8,530 nucleotides of DNA from Comamonadaceae bacterium (lineage in GTDB: Bacteria; Pseudomonadota; Gammaproteobacteria; Burkholderiales; Burkholderiaceae_C): positions 1 through 8,530 of the forward strand of contig CANGYC010000088.1 in the NCBI GenBank assembly GCA_947457975.1, given 5' to 3'. Shown one piece after another: positions 1 through 6,686 of the stretch; positions within the stretch are counted from its first letter, which is position 1, and each line of letters begins with the position of its first letter. The position numbers and the translations under genes are program-made. Below the pieces are notes generated by a model. It worked only from the letters and a program-made list of their open reading frames with translations. It ran no database searches and had not been told where the DNA came from.

Positions 1-1074
<1,074 letters not shown>

Positions 1075-1088
1075 GGAGGTTCCGTGAA

Positions 1089-1104
1089 GGGGCGGGAGGG
1101 AGGG
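1089..1104 (+). other. G-quadruplex motif with single-base loops in the ppnP leader (template strand)
   Basis: The plus strand reads GGGGCGGGAGGGAGGG: four runs of at least three G separated by loops of one base (C, A, A). This meets the strictest G-quadruplex pattern. It lies 15-30 bp upstream of the ppnP start codon, inside the predicted transcribed leader. Because ppnP is read on the minus strand, the G-rich strand is the template and the mRNA carries the complementary C-rich tract. Folding is inferred from sequence alone. Confidence 0.6.
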
Positions 1105-1133
1105 CGCACGGCGTGGCCGCGGCCAAACCCTGG

Positions 1134-1162
1134 ATTCTAGGTCAGCCGCTGACGCTTCACCC
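1134..1162 (-). promoter_or_regulatory. Probable sigma-70 promoter for ppnP-argG with a palindrome in the spacer
   Basis: On the minus strand a near-consensus -10 box TAGAAT lies at 1139-1134. About 16-17 bp upstream is a poor -35 (GGTGAA or GGGTGA, 1156-1162). Transcription would start near 1127, leaving a leader of about 53 nt before the ppnP ATG at 1074. The spacer carries a perfect inverted repeat, GTCAGC-C-GCTGAC (1141-1153), in the position expected of a repressor operator. The poor -35 fits a regulated promoter. It lies downstream of the terminator of the preceding gene, as expected for an independent unit. Confidence 0.5.
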
Positions 1163-1189
1163 GAGCGCCTGCGGGTGCCTGCGCCAATG

Positions 1190-1212
1190 AAAAAGCCCTC
1201 CAGAGAGGGCTT
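1190..1212 (-). terminator. Rho-independent terminator of the glycine-zipper gene
   Basis: The perfect inverted repeat AAGCCCTC-CAGA-GAGGGCTT (1193-1212) is followed, on the minus strand, by a run of five T (complement of the A's at 1190-1194). There is no T-run on the plus-strand side, so it works on minus-strand transcripts only. It lies about 20 bp past the glycine-zipper stop codon at 1233 and separates that gene from ppnP. Confidence 0.85.
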
Positions 1213-1232
1213 GGTGCAGGGGCCGTGGCTGC

Positions 1233-1943
1233 TTAGCGCCAGTGGCCATGGCCGTGGCCGTAGCCGTAGCCGTGACCACCGTGGCGGTGCGAGCCGCCGT
1301 GCCAGCCCAGGGACAGGCTGATGGGCGCCACGTAGGGCCGGTAGCCGTAGCGTACTGCGGGGTAGACCACAGGCGCGGCGCTCACGTACACGGGCGCCGA
1401 CTGCACGATGGTGACGGTGGACGCCGGCTCGGCGCTGGACATGGGCGCGGGCAACACGCCCACGGGGCTGAGCTGCAGGCGCACGAACTGGCCCGGGTCG
1501 TTGGGCATCTTGATGCTGTAGCGCTTGCCCTCGTATTCGTAGATCACGTCGTAGTGCAGCACCCGGTTTTCGTAGGTGGTCTGGGTGGTGCACTGCTGGA
1601 CGTTGCGCACTTCGTCGCGCGTGCCTTCGATGCGGTTGCCGAGGATGGCGCCGCCGACCAGGCCGATCACGGTGGCGACATCGCGGCCGCTGCCGCCGCC
1701 AATGGCATTGCCCACCGCGCCCCCGGCGATGGCACCCATGGCCGCCCCGGCGCCCGAGGGCTGGACCTGCTGGATCACCTGCTGGTTGCTGCACACCTGG
1801 CGGGGCACGGCCACTTGCTGCATCACGGCCGTGCTGGAGAGCACGCGGGCCATGACTTCCTGGGCCTGGCTGGCCGTGGAGGCCAGGGCTGCGCTGGTGC
1901 CCAGGGCAAGGAGGGTGGCAAGTCGGGTGTAGATGTTTTTCAT
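1233..1943 (-). CDS. Secreted glycine-zipper (2TM) domain protein with His/Gly/Tyr-rich C-terminus
   Basis: This 236-residue protein has a Sec signal peptide (MKNIYTRLATLLALGTSAAL, cleavage predicted after SQA at about residue 27). It has no lipobox cysteine, so it is not an obvious lipoprotein. A glycine zipper spans about residues 64-103 (GAGAAMGAIAGGAVGNAIGG, then VIGLVGGAILGN), as in envelope proteins of the glycine zipper 2TM type. The conserved part that follows includes CTTQTTYENRVLHYDVIYEY and a KMPNDPG motif. Cysteines 51 and 118 flank the zipper and could form a disulfide. The tail (215-236) holds seven histidines in HG/YG repeats. The start at 1943 is set by a good AAGGAG six bases upstream; an earlier in-frame ATG at 2021 has no such support. 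The function is not established; an envelope location is inferred. Confidence 0.85.
   Translation of the reverse strand: MKNIYTRLATLLALGTSAALASTASQAQEVMARVLSSTAVMQQVAVPRQVCSNQQVIQQVQPSGAGAAMGAIAGGAVGNAIGGGSGRDVATVIGLVGGAILGNRIEGTRDEVRNVQQCTTQTTYENRVLHYDVIYEYEGKRYSIKMPNDPGQFVRLQLSPVGVLPAPMSSAEPASTVTIVQSAPVYVSAAPVVYPAVRYGYRPYVAPISLSLGWHGGSHRHGGHGYGYGHGHGHWR
1244..1279. repeat. Hexanucleotide repeat coding for the HG/YG tail
   Basis: Six imperfect six-base units run in tandem on the plus strand: GGCCAT, GGCCGT, GGCCGT, AGCCGT, AGCCGT, GACCAC. On the minus strand they encode alternating His-Gly and Tyr-Gly at the extreme C-terminus of the glycine-zipper protein. In-frame gain or loss of units would change the number of histidines without a frameshift. 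Confidence 0.7.
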
Positions 1944-2030
1944 GGTGTTCTCCTTGAATGGCGGCGGCTTTCGGGCCAGTCCCGCCCCTGGTTCAACGTT
2001 TCTGAGCTTGTTTTGGTTCACATCGGGGCT

Positions 2031-2046
2031 GTAAATCGCTGGTAAA
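2031..2046 (-). promoter_or_regulatory. Tandem GTAAA-N6-GTAAA box upstream of the glycine-zipper gene
   Basis: Two GTAAATC copies start 11 bp apart (2031 and 2042), one helical turn; on the minus strand this is TTTAC-N6-TTTAC. Direct repeats with this period are typical of sites for OmpR-family response regulators, and the core resembles the enterobacterial CpxR box (GTAAA repeats). The box lies about 90-105 bp upstream of the glycine-zipper ATG, just outside the 3' end of yffB. I see no convincing -10/-35 pair nearby, which would fit activator dependence. The regulator is not identified. Confidence 0.35.
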
Positions 2047-2048
2047 TC

Positions 2049-2423
2049 CTAGCGGGTCTGGCCCAAGCCTTGAAGTGATGAAGAAAAAAGTTCCCATTCT
2101 TCAGCTTTGAATCCCACGCTGGTGTGGCCTGGCCACTCGAGCACGGGCCGTTTGATGAGGCTGGGCTGCTCTCGCATCAGGGCCTGGGCGCTGGCGCTGT
2201 CCTGGGCCCGGGCCTGCTGAGCCGCCTCGAGTTTGCGCCAGGTGGTGCCCTGGCGGTTGAGCAATTTTTCCCAGCCCAGCGCGTCGGCCCAGCGGGCCAA
2301 ACCGTCTGCCGGTACCCCGGCCTTCTTGAAATCGTGGAAGGTGTAGGCGATGTGGTGCGCGTCCAGCCAGGCGCGGGCCTTCTTGACGGTGTCGCAATTG
2401 GGAATGCCGTAGACAGTGATCAT
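2049..2423 (-). CDS. yffB: YffB/ArsC/Spx-family thioredoxin-fold protein
   Basis: This 124-residue protein begins MITVYGIPNCDTVKKARAWL and closely follows E. coli YffB: HDFKKAG near residue 30, GWEKLLNRQGTTWRKL (50-65) and LIKRPVLEW (89-97). These are ArsC-fold proteins related to glutaredoxin-dependent arsenate reductases. Cys10 matches the catalytic cysteine, with no CXXC pair. Arg63 and Arg92 are near positions of two arginines important in true ArsC, but I see no clear third one. Arsenate reductase activity should therefore not be assumed; a thiol-redox role is inferred. The frame is open far upstream, so homology fixes the ATG at 2423. An AGGGA abuts the ATG with no spacing, so it is unlikely to act as a normal ribosome site. 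The gene is divergent from folC, 75 bp away. The glycine-zipper gene follows 105 bp downstream with no terminator seen between. Confidence 0.9.
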   Translation of the reverse strand: MITVYGIPNCDTVKKARAWLDAHHIAYTFHDFKKAGVPADGLARWADALGWEKLLNRQGTTWRKLEAAQQARAQDSASAQALMREQPSLIKRPVLEWPGHTSVGFKAEEWELFSSSLQGLGQTR

Positions 2424-2429
2424 TCCCTG

Positions 2430-2435
2430 ATTTTC
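2430..2435 (-). promoter_or_regulatory. Candidate -10 box for yffB (leaderless start)
   Basis: On the minus strand TGC-GAAAAT gives an extended -10-like element (hexamer 2435-2430, TG two bases further upstream). It ends six bases before the yffB ATG at 2423, so transcription would begin at or within a base or two of the start codon. The matching -35 is poor (CTGCGG at 17 bp spacing). This is an inference from position and motif. Confidence 0.3.
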
Positions 2436-2461
2436 GCAGCAGCGGCCTTGCCCCGCAGGGG

Positions 2462-2489
2462 TTGGGGGCACGGCCCCTTGCGCGACAAT
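2462..2489 (+). promoter_or_regulatory. Candidate promoter for folC (leaderless or near-leaderless)
   Basis: A -10-like GACAAT at 2484-2489 is preceded, at 16 bp spacing, by TTGGGG (2462-2467) as a weak -35. Transcription would start near 2496, about three bases before the folC ATG at 2499. There is no Shine-Dalgarno sequence between the box and the ATG (CCTGCCACC). Motif match is moderate. Confidence 0.4.
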
Positions 2490-2498
2490 CCTGCCACC

Positions 2499-3848
2499 AT
2501 GGAAGCACCCCACACCCTCGACGACTGGCTGGCCCACTGCGAGCGACTGCATCCCAAGGGCATCGACATGGGCCTGGAGCGTGTGCGCGCCGTGGCACAC
2601 CGCATGTCCCTGAAGTTCAACTGCCCGGTGATCACCGTGGCAGGAACCAATGGCAAGGGCTCGACCTGCGCCATGCTGGAGGCGGTGCTCATGCAGGCCG
2701 GTTACCGCACGGGCCTGTACACCTCGCCGCACCTGGTGCATTTCCAGGAGCGCTGCCGGCTGCGGGGCGAACCCGTGCTGCCCGATGCGCTGCTGCCGCA
2801 TTTCCAGGCCGTGGAGCGGGCCCGCCTGGGGCCGGCGTCCCAGGGTTTCCTGCCGGGCCGCCCGCAGGACGTCGAAGGCGAGGTCTCGCTGACCTACTTC
2901 GAGTTCACCACCCTGGCCATCCTCTCGCTGCTCTCCCGCGCCGAGCTCGACGTGGTCATCCTGGAGGTGGGGCTGGGCGGGCGTCTGGATGCGGTGAACC
3001 TCATCGACACCGACTGCGCCATCATCACCAGCATCGACCTGGACCACATGGAATTCCTGGGGCCGGACCGTGAAACGATTGGCCGCGAGAAGGCCGGCAT
3101 CATTCGGGCCGACCGCCCCGTGGTGGTAAGCGACCCCATGCCGCCCAAGAGCGTGCTCAAGACGGCACAGCTGCTGGGCGCTGAGCTGTGGCAGCTGGGC
3201 CCGGACTTTCAGTTTTCGGGCGACAAGATCCAGTGGACCTGGGCTGGCCGCGGCAAACGCTACGCCGGCCTGGCCTACCCGGCGCTGCGCGGTGCCAACC
3301 AGCTCGTCAATGCCGCTGGGGTGCTGGCCGCTCTCACGGCCCTGCGCGACAAGTTGCCTGTCACCGCCCAGGCCATCCGCAACGGCCTGGCCCTGGTGGA
3401 GCTGCCGGGGCGCTTTCAGATCGTGCCGGGCCAACCCACGCTGGTGCTTGATGTGGCGCACAACCCGCATTCGGTGGCGGCCTTGGCCGAGAACCTCGAT
3501 GCCATGGGCTTTCACCCTTGCACGCATGCCGTCTTTGGCGCCATGGCCGACAAGGACCTGGCGCCCATGTTCGCGCGCATCGAGCCCCTGATGGACAAGT
3601 GGTACTTCTGCGACCTGCCCACCCCCCGGGCGGCCTCAGCCACCGATCTGCAGGCCCGCTGGCAGGCCGGCCGCACCCGCCCAGACACCACGTCCTCCTG
3701 CCATGCCGACCCGCTGTCGGCCCTGCGCGCTGCGGTCGCTGCGGCAGACCCCGCTGATAGAATCGTCGTCTTCGGTTCCTTCTTCACAGTGGGGGGCGTT
3801 TTGAAGGATGGCGTGCCCCGTTTGTCGGCCCAGCACCTGACGGGCTGA
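2499..3848 (+). CDS. folC: Bifunctional dihydrofolate/folylpolyglutamate synthase FolC
   Basis: FolC adds glutamate to dihydropteroate and then further glutamates to tetrahydrofolate, using ATP, in the cytoplasm. This 449-residue protein is slightly longer than E. coli FolC (422). It shows the P-loop AGTNGKGST (49-56), LYTSPHLVHFQERCRL (73-88), LTYFEFTTLAILSL (131-144), VILEVGLGGRLDAVN (153-167) and SIDLDHMEFLGPDRETIGRE (178-197). Lys198 is the probable carbamylated lysine. The C-terminal ligase domain has LPGRFQIV (302-309) and DVAHNPHS (318-325). A Gly/Pro-rich insertion around 108-128 may explain the extra length. The open frame extends upstream, but the ATG at 2499 gives the family N-terminus; no Shine-Dalgarno is visible. 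It heads the folC-dedD-cvpA-purF-metZ block. In other betaproteobacteria, as I recall, accD precedes it; here it is divergent from yffB. Confidence 0.97.
   Translation: MEAPHTLDDWLAHCERLHPKGIDMGLERVRAVAHRMSLKFNCPVITVAGTNGKGSTCAMLEAVLMQAGYRTGLYTSPHLVHFQERCRLRGEPVLPDALLPHFQAVERARLGPASQGFLPGRPQDVEGEVSLTYFEFTTLAILSLLSRAELDVVILEVGLGGRLDAVNLIDTDCAIITSIDLDHMEFLGPDRETIGREKAGIIRADRPVVVSDPMPPKSVLKTAQLLGAELWQLGPDFQFSGDKIQWTWAGRGKRYAGLAYPALRGANQLVNAAGVLAALTALRDKLPVTAQAIRNGLALVELPGRFQIVPGQPTLVLDVAHNPHSVAALAENLDAMGFHPCTHAVFGAMADKDLAPMFARIEPLMDKWYFCDLPTPRAASATDLQARWQAGRTRPDTTSSCHADPLSALRAAVAAADPADRIVVFGSFFTVGGVLKDGVPRLSAQHLTG
3755..3763 (+). promoter_or_regulatory. Extended -10 element inside the 3' end of folC
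   Basis: TGATAGAAT matches an extended -10 (TGn followed by TAGAAT, hexamer 3758-3763), about 180 bp upstream of the dedD start codon. The -35 region at 17 bp spacing (GTCGCT) is weak, as is often tolerated with an extended -10. It could give dedD-cvpA-purF-metZ a promoter independent of folC. It lies in coding sequence (DRIVVFGS region), so it may be chance. Confidence 0.3.
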
Positions 3849-3940
3849 GCACCTTTCGGACGCGCCTCACGAGCCCCCGCAGGAGCTGCTGACAGCGACC
3901 CTGTCCATCGGCCTTTTTCTCTACGGACACAGCCTCGACC

Positions 3941-4660
3941 ATGTCGATTTTCAATTTCCGCCGGGGCCGGCCTGCCAATGCCAAGGCATCGGCCAAGGGA
4001 GCCGCCGCTTCCAAGACCGCACCCGAAAGCGTCGAGGTCGTTCGCAAGCGCGCACGCCAGCGCCTCATTGGTTCGGCCGTGCTGGTGCTGCTGGGCGTGA
4101 TTGGCTTTCCCCTGCTGTTCGAGACCCAGCCACGCCCCGTGGCCATCGACATTCCCATCGAGATTCCCTCGCGCACGGCGGTCAAGCCCGGCTCACCGAT
4201 CCCGGCGGTATCGCGCAGCGAGCCGGCCGTGGCAGCCCAGCCGGCCGTGGCGGCCAGCGCTGCCGCCCCCAGCGAACCCGTGCCCCCGGCCGCCAGCTTG
4301 CAGGACAGGGCAGCGCTTGTGGAGGCCAAGCCCAAGGCCGAGGAGCCCGTTCGTGCCAAGGCCCAGCCAGAGGCCAGCCCTGCCCCAGCACCTGCGCCTG
4401 CCCCAGCACCTGCTCCTGCAACAGCCGACGATGCCCGCGTGATCGTTCAGGTGGGGGCCTTCACCGACGAAGCCCGTGTGCGCGAAACCCGGGCCAAGCT
4501 TGAAAAGGCGGGCCTGAAGACCTATACCCAGGTCGCCGAGACCAAGGAGGGCAAGCGCATCCGCGTGCGGGTGGGGCCCTTTGCCAGCAAAGCCGAGGCC
4601 GAGAAGGTGGTGGCCAAGATCAAGGCCCTGAACCTGCCGGCCACCATCTTGGTGCTCTGA
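3941..4660 (+). CDS. dedD: DedD-like SPOR-domain cell-division protein
   Basis: This 239-residue protein has the layout of DedD. A basic cytoplasmic N-terminus (1-41) is followed by one membrane helix at about 42-60 (LIGSAVLVLLGVIGFPLLF). Then comes a long Ala/Pro-rich periplasmic linker (about 61-164, with an AP run at 148-160), and a C-terminal SPOR domain (about 166-239, VIVQVGAFTDEARVRETRAK to ATILVL). SPOR domains bind glycan strands stripped of stem peptides at the division septum, so a septal role is inferred. Position between folC and cvpA is the same as E. coli dedD, which supports the name despite a poorly conserved linker. It lies 92 bp after folC and 6 bp before cvpA. Ribosome-site match before the ATG is weak. 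Confidence 0.88.
   Translation: MSIFNFRRGRPANAKASAKGAAASKTAPESVEVVRKRARQRLIGSAVLVLLGVIGFPLLFETQPRPVAIDIPIEIPSRTAVKPGSPIPAVSRSEPAVAAQPAVAASAAAPSEPVPPAASLQDRAALVEAKPKAEEPVRAKAQPEASPAPAPAPAPAPAPATADDARVIVQVGAFTDEARVRETRAKLEKAGLKTYTQVAETKEGKRIRVRVGPFASKAEAEKVVAKIKALNLPATILVL
4381..4416. repeat. 18-bp tandem repeat (two copies) in the DedD-like Ala-Pro linker
   Basis: Two adjacent 18-base units (4381-4398 and 4399-4416), TGCCCCAGCACCTGCGCC and the same with one G-to-T change, encode part of the APAPAP run. They are in frame and likely reflect repeat expansion in a flexible periplasmic spacer. Confidence 0.75.
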
Positions 4661-4666
4661 CGCCTC

Positions 4667-5152
4667 GTGACCACGCTCGACTGGCTCTTTGTCTGCGTGC
4701 TGGCGCTGTCCCTGCTGATGGGCGCCTGGCGCGGCCTGGTCTATGAGGTGCTGTCGGTGCTGGGCTGGGTGGTCGCTTTCTTTCTGGCCCAGTGGCTGGC
4801 GCCGGCGGTGGCCGTCAAGCTGCCCATGGACTCCCTGGCTGAACCCATCCGCCATGCGGCGGCCTTCGTGATCACTTTCCTCGTGGTGGTGTTCGCCGCA
4901 GGCCTGCTGGCCTCGCTGCTGCGCAAGCTGATCTCGGTGGTGGGGCTGCGACCCATAGACCGGGTGCTGGGCGCCGCCTTCGGCCTGGTGCGGGGCCTGA
5001 TGATGTTGTTGGCGCTGACGGTGGTGGTCGAGATGACCTCGCTGAAGTCCGCGCTCTGGTGGCAGGCGTCGACAGGCGCCTCCCTGCTGTCGGTCACTTT
5101 GGTGGGGCTCAAGCCCGTTTTGCCCGAAGGCCTTGGCCGGTACCTGAACTAA
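4667..5152 (+). CDS. cvpA: CvpA family inner-membrane protein
   Basis: This 161-residue protein matches the size of E. coli CvpA (162) and its position before purF. Four membrane segments are visible: about residues 5-21, 26-46, 64-86 and 103-123. A conserved LMGAWRGLVYEVLSVLGWVV stretch lies at 17-36, and LRPIDRVLGAAFGLVRG at 94-110. E. coli CvpA is needed for colicin V production and affects envelope robustness; the molecular function is unknown. The start is a GTG at 4667, six bases after the dedD stop codon; no in-frame ATG gives the family N-terminus (MTTLDWLF). The tight spacing suggests translational coupling to dedD. It is followed after 18 bp by purF. Confidence 0.92.
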   Translation: MTTLDWLFVCVLALSLLMGAWRGLVYEVLSVLGWVVAFFLAQWLAPAVAVKLPMDSLAEPIRHAAAFVITFLVVVFAAGLLASLLRKLISVVGLRPIDRVLGAAFGLVRGLMMLLALTVVVEMTSLKSALWWQASTGASLLSVTLVGLKPVLPEGLGRYLN

Positions 5153-5170
5153 TTCGACGGACTTTTCATC

Positions 5171-6676
5171 ATGTGCGGAATCCTTGGCGTTGTCAGCAAC
5201 GCCCCAGTCAACCAGTTGATCTATGACGGACTGCTGCTCTTGCAGCACCGCGGTCAAGATGCGGCTGGCATCGTCACCCAGCAGGACCGCAAGTTTTTCA
5301 TGCACAAGGCCAAGGGCATGGTGCGCGACGTGTTCCGCACCCGCAACATGCGCGCCTTGCCCGGCAACGTGGGCCTGGGCCAGGTGCGCTACCCCACCGC
5401 CGGTAACGCCTTCAGCGAAGAAGAGGCCCAGCCTTTCTACGTGAACGCGCCCTTTGGCCTGGTGATGGTGCACAACGGCAACCTCACCAATGCTGCCGAA
5501 CTCAAAGCTGAGCTGTTTTCCATCGACCACCGACACATCAACACCGAGAGCGACTCCGAGGTGCTGCTCAATGTGCTGGCGCATGAGCTTGAGAAGACCA
5601 CGCGCGGCCTGCCGCTCACGCCAGCCGATGTGTTTGCCGCCGTGCGCGGGGTGCACAAGCGCATCAAGGGCTCTTACGCGGTGGTGGCGTTGATCGCTGG
5701 CCACGGCCTGCTGGCCTTCCGGGATCCCTACGGTATCCGGCCCCTGTGCCTGGGTCGCCAAGGCCATACGGTGATGGTGGCCAGCGAATCCGTGGCCCTG
5801 GAGGGCACGGGCCACCATTTCGAGCGCGACATCCAGCCCGGCGAGGCGGTCTTTATTGACCCGCAGGGCCAAGTGCATGCGGCGCAGTGCGCCGAGGGCG
5901 CCCAGCTCAAGCCCTGCATCTTCGAATTTGTGTACCTCGCCCGGCCTGATTCCGTGCTCGATGGCATCTCGGTGTATCAGGCGCGCCTGAACCTGGGCGA
6001 GTCGCTGGCCAAGCGGGTGATCTCGACAGTGCCGCCCAACGAGATCGACGTGGTCATCCCCATCCCCGAGTCGAGCCGGCCCAGCGCCACGCAGTTGGCC
6101 CACCTGCTGGGCATTCCCTACCGCGAGGCCTTCGTGAAGAACCGCTACGTGGGCCGCACCTTCATCATGCCGGGGCAGGGCGTGCGCAAGAAGTCGGTGC
6201 GCCAGAAGCTCAACGTGATTGCCAGCGAATTCAAGGGCCGCAACGTGCTGCTGGTCGACGACTCCATCGTGCGCGGCACCACCAGTCGGGAGATCGTGCA
6301 GATGGCCCGCGACGCCGGTGCCCGCAAGGTCTACCTGGCCAGCGCCGCACCGCCCGTGCGCTTTCCGAACGTGTACGGCATCGACATGCCCACCCCCACC
6401 GAACTGGTGGCGCACAACCGCTCGGTGGAGGAGGTGCGCGAGCTCATCGGCTGCGATGCCCTGATTTACCAGGACGTCGAGGGCATGAAGCGCGCCATCG
6501 GCATGCTCAATGAGAAGTTGGACGGGTTCGACGCCTCCTGCTTCGACGGTGTCTACATCACCGGCGATATCACGCCTGAATCGATTGCCAAAATGAATGC
6601 GCAGCGCGTGGACACCAGCGAGGAGGGCGACACCGACGTCTCCCGCCTGGCCCTGCCCAACGCCCAGCTGGCCTGA
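5171..6676 (+). CDS. purF: Amidophosphoribosyltransferase PurF
   Basis: PurF moves the amide nitrogen of glutamine onto PRPP to give 5-phosphoribosylamine, the first committed step of purine synthesis. At 501 residues it is close to the E. coli enzyme (505). It begins MCGILGVV, so Cys2 becomes the N-terminal glutaminase nucleophile with no propeptide, as in the E. coli type and unlike the iron-sulfur Bacillus type. The glutaminase domain shows LQHRGQDAAGI (25-35), GQVRYPTAG (70-78) and HNGNLTN (101-107). The phosphoribosyltransferase domain carries the PRPP motif VLLVDDSIVRGTT (359-371), preceded by IPIPESSRP. It follows cvpA by 18 bp with a weak ribosome site and precedes metZ by 10 bp. I see no clear purine operator within the window. 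Confidence 0.98.
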   Translation: MCGILGVVSNAPVNQLIYDGLLLLQHRGQDAAGIVTQQDRKFFMHKAKGMVRDVFRTRNMRALPGNVGLGQVRYPTAGNAFSEEEAQPFYVNAPFGLVMVHNGNLTNAAELKAELFSIDHRHINTESDSEVLLNVLAHELEKTTRGLPLTPADVFAAVRGVHKRIKGSYAVVALIAGHGLLAFRDPYGIRPLCLGRQGHTVMVASESVALEGTGHHFERDIQPGEAVFIDPQGQVHAAQCAEGAQLKPCIFEFVYLARPDSVLDGISVYQARLNLGESLAKRVISTVPPNEIDVVIPIPESSRPSATQLAHLLGIPYREAFVKNRYVGRTFIMPGQGVRKKSVRQKLNVIASEFKGRNVLLVDDSIVRGTTSREIVQMARDAGARKVYLASAAPPVRFPNVYGIDMPTPTELVAHNRSVEEVRELIGCDALIYQDVEGMKRAIGMLNEKLDGFDASCFDGVYITGDITPESIAKMNAQRVDTSEEGDTDVSRLALPNAQLA

Positions 6677-6686
6677 AGGACGCGCC

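Noticed and set aside
1075..1794. N-terminal extension of ppnP into a 345-codon frame
   Set aside because: It reads through the terminator, promoter and an alternative frame of the glycine-zipper gene; the PpnP family is about 95-105 residues long.
1944..2021. Alternative upstream ATG (2021) adding 26 residues to the glycine-zipper protein
   Set aside because: It would bury the signal peptide behind a charged, Pro-rich stretch, while the ATG at 1943 has AAGGAG at ideal spacing and exposes a standard signal peptide.
1242..2045. 267-codon plus-strand open frame opposite the glycine-zipper gene
   Set aside because: It is the antisense shadow of a gene with a signal peptide, a good Shine-Dalgarno and a terminator on the minus strand.
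2452..2480. Short CCCC/GGGG inverted repeats in the yffB-folC gap considered as a terminator or riboswitch
   Set aside because: No T-run follows on either strand and the repeats are short C/G runs; nothing matches a riboswitch I can recognise.
2424..3527. Upstream extension of the yffB frame on the minus strand, giving 492 codons in all
   Set aside because: The extension is antisense to folC and has no recognisable domain; only the last 124 residues match a known family.
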